Notes under the pieces: generated by a model
The model's input: only the letters and a program-made list of their open reading frames with translations
Database searches by the model: none
Told to the model about the DNA's origin: nothing
In this document: positions 5,388 through 6,650 of the stretch, piece after piece
Layout of the letters: every line of letters begins with the position of its first letter
How positions within the stretch are numbered: position 1 is the first letter of the stretch
Made by a program: the position numbers and the translations under genes
Source of the DNA: JBPCRW01 sp050996405
GTDB taxonomy: Bacteria > Acidobacteriota > Blastocatellia > Pyrinomonadales > Pyrinomonadaceae
DNA length: 6,650 nucleotides
Reading direction: 5' to 3'
NCBI GenBank assembly: GCA_050996405.1
Contig: JBPCRW010000249.1
Coordinates: forward strand, 1-6,650

Positions 5388-5609
5388 CTAGAGAATTTGT
5401 TTTGGTCGCGGATTGTCTTCGTCAATCGGCGGTTTTTCTGTGTCGGGCGGATCTTCAACCGGCGCGGGTTTCCGTTCATCCGGCGGAAGCGGAATATTTT
5501 CGACATCGTTGTCTTCGCGTTCCTGTTCGATGCCCGAATGATTCCCAAAATCATCATCATCCACGGTCGAATTAACATCCGGGTTCGGGATATTTTGTAT
5601 GTCCTGCAT
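5388..5609 (-). CDS. Small acidic proline-rich protein of unknown function
   Basis: Seventy-three residues, which I do not recognise. Composition is extreme: 21 Asp/Glu against 6 Lys/Arg, 13 prolines, no cysteine and no tryptophan. Blocks such as VDDDD (16-20), IPLPPDERKPAP (39-50) and VEDPPDTEKPP (51-61) point to an intrinsically disordered, cytoplasmic protein with no signal peptide or membrane segment. Support for a real gene: a GAGGAG ribosome binding site (5625-5620) 10 nt from the ATG, a hairpin just after the stop, and a structured leader before the start. Longer overlapping open frames on both strands give arginine- or phenylalanine-rich products and look like shadows. It could be a charged binding or anti-regulator peptide, but no function can be assigned. 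Confidence 0.65.
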   Translation of the reverse strand: MQDIQNIPNPDVNSTVDDDDFGNHSGIEQEREDNDVENIPLPPDERKPAPVEDPPDTEKPPIDEDNPRPKQIL

Positions 5610-5621
5610 AAAAGTTTTTCT

Positions 5622-5711
5622 CCTCTGCTAATTTCTTTTGGAAATTCTGCCGCAAGAAACGTGCCGCTTTTTAAGTTCTGCAAATGCGTAAGTTTCCAGT
5701 TTTAGCAGAGG
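5622..5711 (-). ncRNA. Possible structured 5' leader that masks the ribosome binding site
   Basis: On the minus strand, CCTCTGCTAA (5711-5702) can pair perfectly with TTAGCAGAGG (5631-5622), closing a 70-nt loop. A nested pair, TGGAAA (5698-5693) with TTTCCA (5644-5639), strengthens the fold. The 3' arm includes GAGG of the GAGGAG ribosome binding site of the small acidic gene, so the closed form would hide it. I do not recognise a known riboswitch class. The pairing is seen; its regulatory role is inferred, and the transcript start is unknown. Confidence 0.45.
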
Positions 5712-5722
5712 CTTTTTGTAAC

Positions 5723-5737
5723 AAATCGGAACGATTT
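5723..5737 (-). terminator. Short hairpin after the GntR gene
   Basis: AAATCG (5723-5728) and CGATTT (5732-5737) pair across a GAA/TTC loop, 10 nt after the stop of the GntR gene. The stem is short and AT-rich and is followed by GTTACAAAAAG on the transcript rather than a U-run, so it is at best a weak terminator. Confidence 0.2.
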
Positions 5738-5747
5738 CGTCGTTTGA

Positions 5748-6650
5748 TTAGCGGACAGCTCGCGGATTTTCGCCGTATAAATTTTTTAGTTCGTTGAGAG
5801 ATTCGTCGGCGATTAAGCGAAAGGCGCGGACGTTTTCGAGTTTTGAAAGTTTTTTCGCCGTCAGCGAATCGCAGATAATCATCGAGGCGTTTTCCAAACC
5901 CTTTCGCCAATTTTCGTCTTTTGTCGAGCGCAAAACGAGTGCTTCCGCGTCAACCTGCGCCGCCAGCAAAAAAGTTTTCGCAAACTGTAAAAACCTTTCC
6001 CAGCCGGACGCGATGGCAATCAATTCTTTTTCAGACGGACGCGGCTGGTTTTTCATCGAAGCCGAAACCGAATTGATTTTCAGAAAAATCGGCGATTTGT
6101 CGGAAGATAGCAGTGGTAAAATTTTTTCGCGTTCATCATAGAGCGCGACAATTTGCGTTCCGGCAGTTTCCATTTCGGGCAGAAAATCTTCGATTGAAAC
6201 GCCGCGAACGCGCAGATTAACCGCGTCGCAAATTTCATCCGTCAAAATGCGGCGCATTCCTTCGTCGGATTCGACAATCAAAAAATGGTCGGGCGGCTGA
6301 AGCTCGATATGATATTTCAGGCGATTTTGAATCTCGCTCAAACTGAAACCGCTTTTTTTCAATTCGCGCAAGAAACGTCCGATGATTTGGTCGAGTTTAT
6401 CCGAGTCGTTTTTGCCGTCGCTCATTTCGCGCACAAACACGCCGCTCCCCTTGTGAAATTCAACCAGACCTTTTTCGGCGAGTTCCCTGTAAGCGGCGTT
6501 GACGGTGTTGGCGTGAACCTGAAAACGACGGGCGATTTCGCGCGTGCTGGGAAGTCTTTCGCCCTTTTCGAGGTCGTAACTGGCGATGCCGAGCGAAATC
6601 TGCGCGACAAGCTGCTCGTGAATCGAGATTTCCGAATTTTTCGAGAGCCA
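5748..6650 (-). CDS. GntR-family (YtrA-type) transcriptional regulator with long C-terminal domain, 5' end cut by the window
   Basis: An open frame enters from the right edge and gives 300 residues; only a few N-terminal residues seem to be missing. The GntR winged helix-turn-helix is in visible residues 8-74: ISIHEQLVAQI, then LEKGERLPSTREIARRF (28-44), the recognition helix VHANTVNAAYRELAEKGLVEF (45-65) and the wing HKGSGVFV. This matches YtrA-like GntR proteins. YtrA regulators normally carry only about 50 residues after the DNA-binding part. Here about 225 follow: a helical linker (DKLDQIIGRFLRELKKSGFSLSEIQNRL), then alternating strands and helices such as HFLIVESDEGMRRILTDEI and ASMIICDSLTAKKL. 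This could be a two-lobed ligand-binding domain, but I cannot name it. An internal GTG at 6440 would drop the DNA-binding domain and is not the start. The next gene starts 138 nt downstream. Confidence 0.88.
   Translation of the reverse strand, partial: WLSKNSEISIHEQLVAQISLGIASYDLEKGERLPSTREIARRFQVHANTVNAAYRELAEKGLVEFHKGSGVFVREMSDGKNDSDKLDQIIGRFLRELKKSGFSLSEIQNRLKYHIELQPPDHFLIVESDEGMRRILTDEICDAVNLRVRGVSIEDFLPEMETAGTQIVALYDEREKILPLLSSDKSPIFLKINSVSASMKNQPRPSEKELIAIASGWERFLQFAKTFLLAAQVDAEALVLRSTKDENWRKGLENASMIICDSLTAKKLSKLENVRAFRLIADESLNELKNLYGENPRAVR

Noticed and set aside
5345..5705. Longer frames on both strands covering the small acidic gene
   Set aside because: They give R/K/N- or F/I/R-rich sequences typical of shadow frames, lack good ribosome binding sites, and run through the hairpins at both ends.
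5715..5725. TTTGTAACAAA near the end of the GntR gene as a third Rrf2 operator
   Set aside because: It contains TTGTAA but its partner half-site is only one base away, which does not fit the TGTA-N11-TACA spacing of the other two sites.
6422..6610. Apparent break in the GntR gene, with one frame starting at 6440 and a separate 62-residue frame upstream
   Set aside because: The frame of the C-terminal part stays open to the window edge and encodes a full GntR helix-turn-helix; the 62-residue frame is a shadow in another frame, so there is no frameshift.

Overview
This is a compact bacterial stretch with every convincing gene on the minus strand, so it reads from the high-coordinate end (6650) down to 1. 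The base composition is middling in GC. AT-rich gaps carry A/G-rich Shine-Dalgarno sequences, and GCG/CGC codons are mixed with AAA/GAA codons. The gene set (YtrA-type GntR regulator, DUF5335-like protein, peroxiredoxin overlapping a DsbA-like gene) reminds me of Acidobacteriota, possibly Blastocatellia. That placement is inference from memory of similar gene sets, not something the sequence proves. I see no rRNA, tRNA, CRISPR array, transposase or phage gene.

Layout in transcription order: (a) 6650-5748, a GntR/YtrA-type regulator cut by the window edge, with an unusually long C-terminal part. (b) 5747-5612, a gap holding a possible long-range stem whose 3' arm overlaps the ribosome binding site of the next gene. 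(c) 5609-5388, a small, very acidic, proline-rich protein of unknown function, followed by a strong 47-nt hairpin. (d) 5282-4866, an Rrf2-family regulator resembling the YwnA branch, with a near-ideal operator palindrome directly before its ATG. (e) 4772-3738, a DoxX-type membrane protein and a thioredoxin-like protein joined by a 13-bp tandem duplication at their junction. (f) 3737-3630, a gap carrying a degenerate inverted-repeat element. (g) 3629-1, a tight series: zinc-free MDR oxidoreductase, DUF5335-like protein, O-methyltransferase, aldo/keto reductase, peroxiredoxin and the start of a DsbA-like thiol protein. Two junctions there overlap (TAATG at 1555-1551, and an 8-nt overlap at 93-86).

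The theme from 5282 to 1 is redox and thiol handling: a cysteine-containing Rrf2 regulator, DoxX, a monothiol thioredoxin-like protein, a quinone-reductase-like MDR enzyme, an aldo/keto reductase, a peroxiredoxin and a DsbA-like protein. A second copy of the Rrf2 operator pattern, TGTA-N11-TACA with matching arms, lies before doxX. The simplest model is therefore an autoregulated Rrf2 repressor that also controls the doxX-thioredoxin unit, perhaps together with the genes after the 3630-3737 gap. The regulatory links are inference.

The best candidates for something not yet described are the two matched Rrf2 operators, the structured leader before the small acidic protein, the 13-bp duplication that appears to have converted an ATGA start/stop overlap into a separate start, and the long C-terminal region of the GntR protein.
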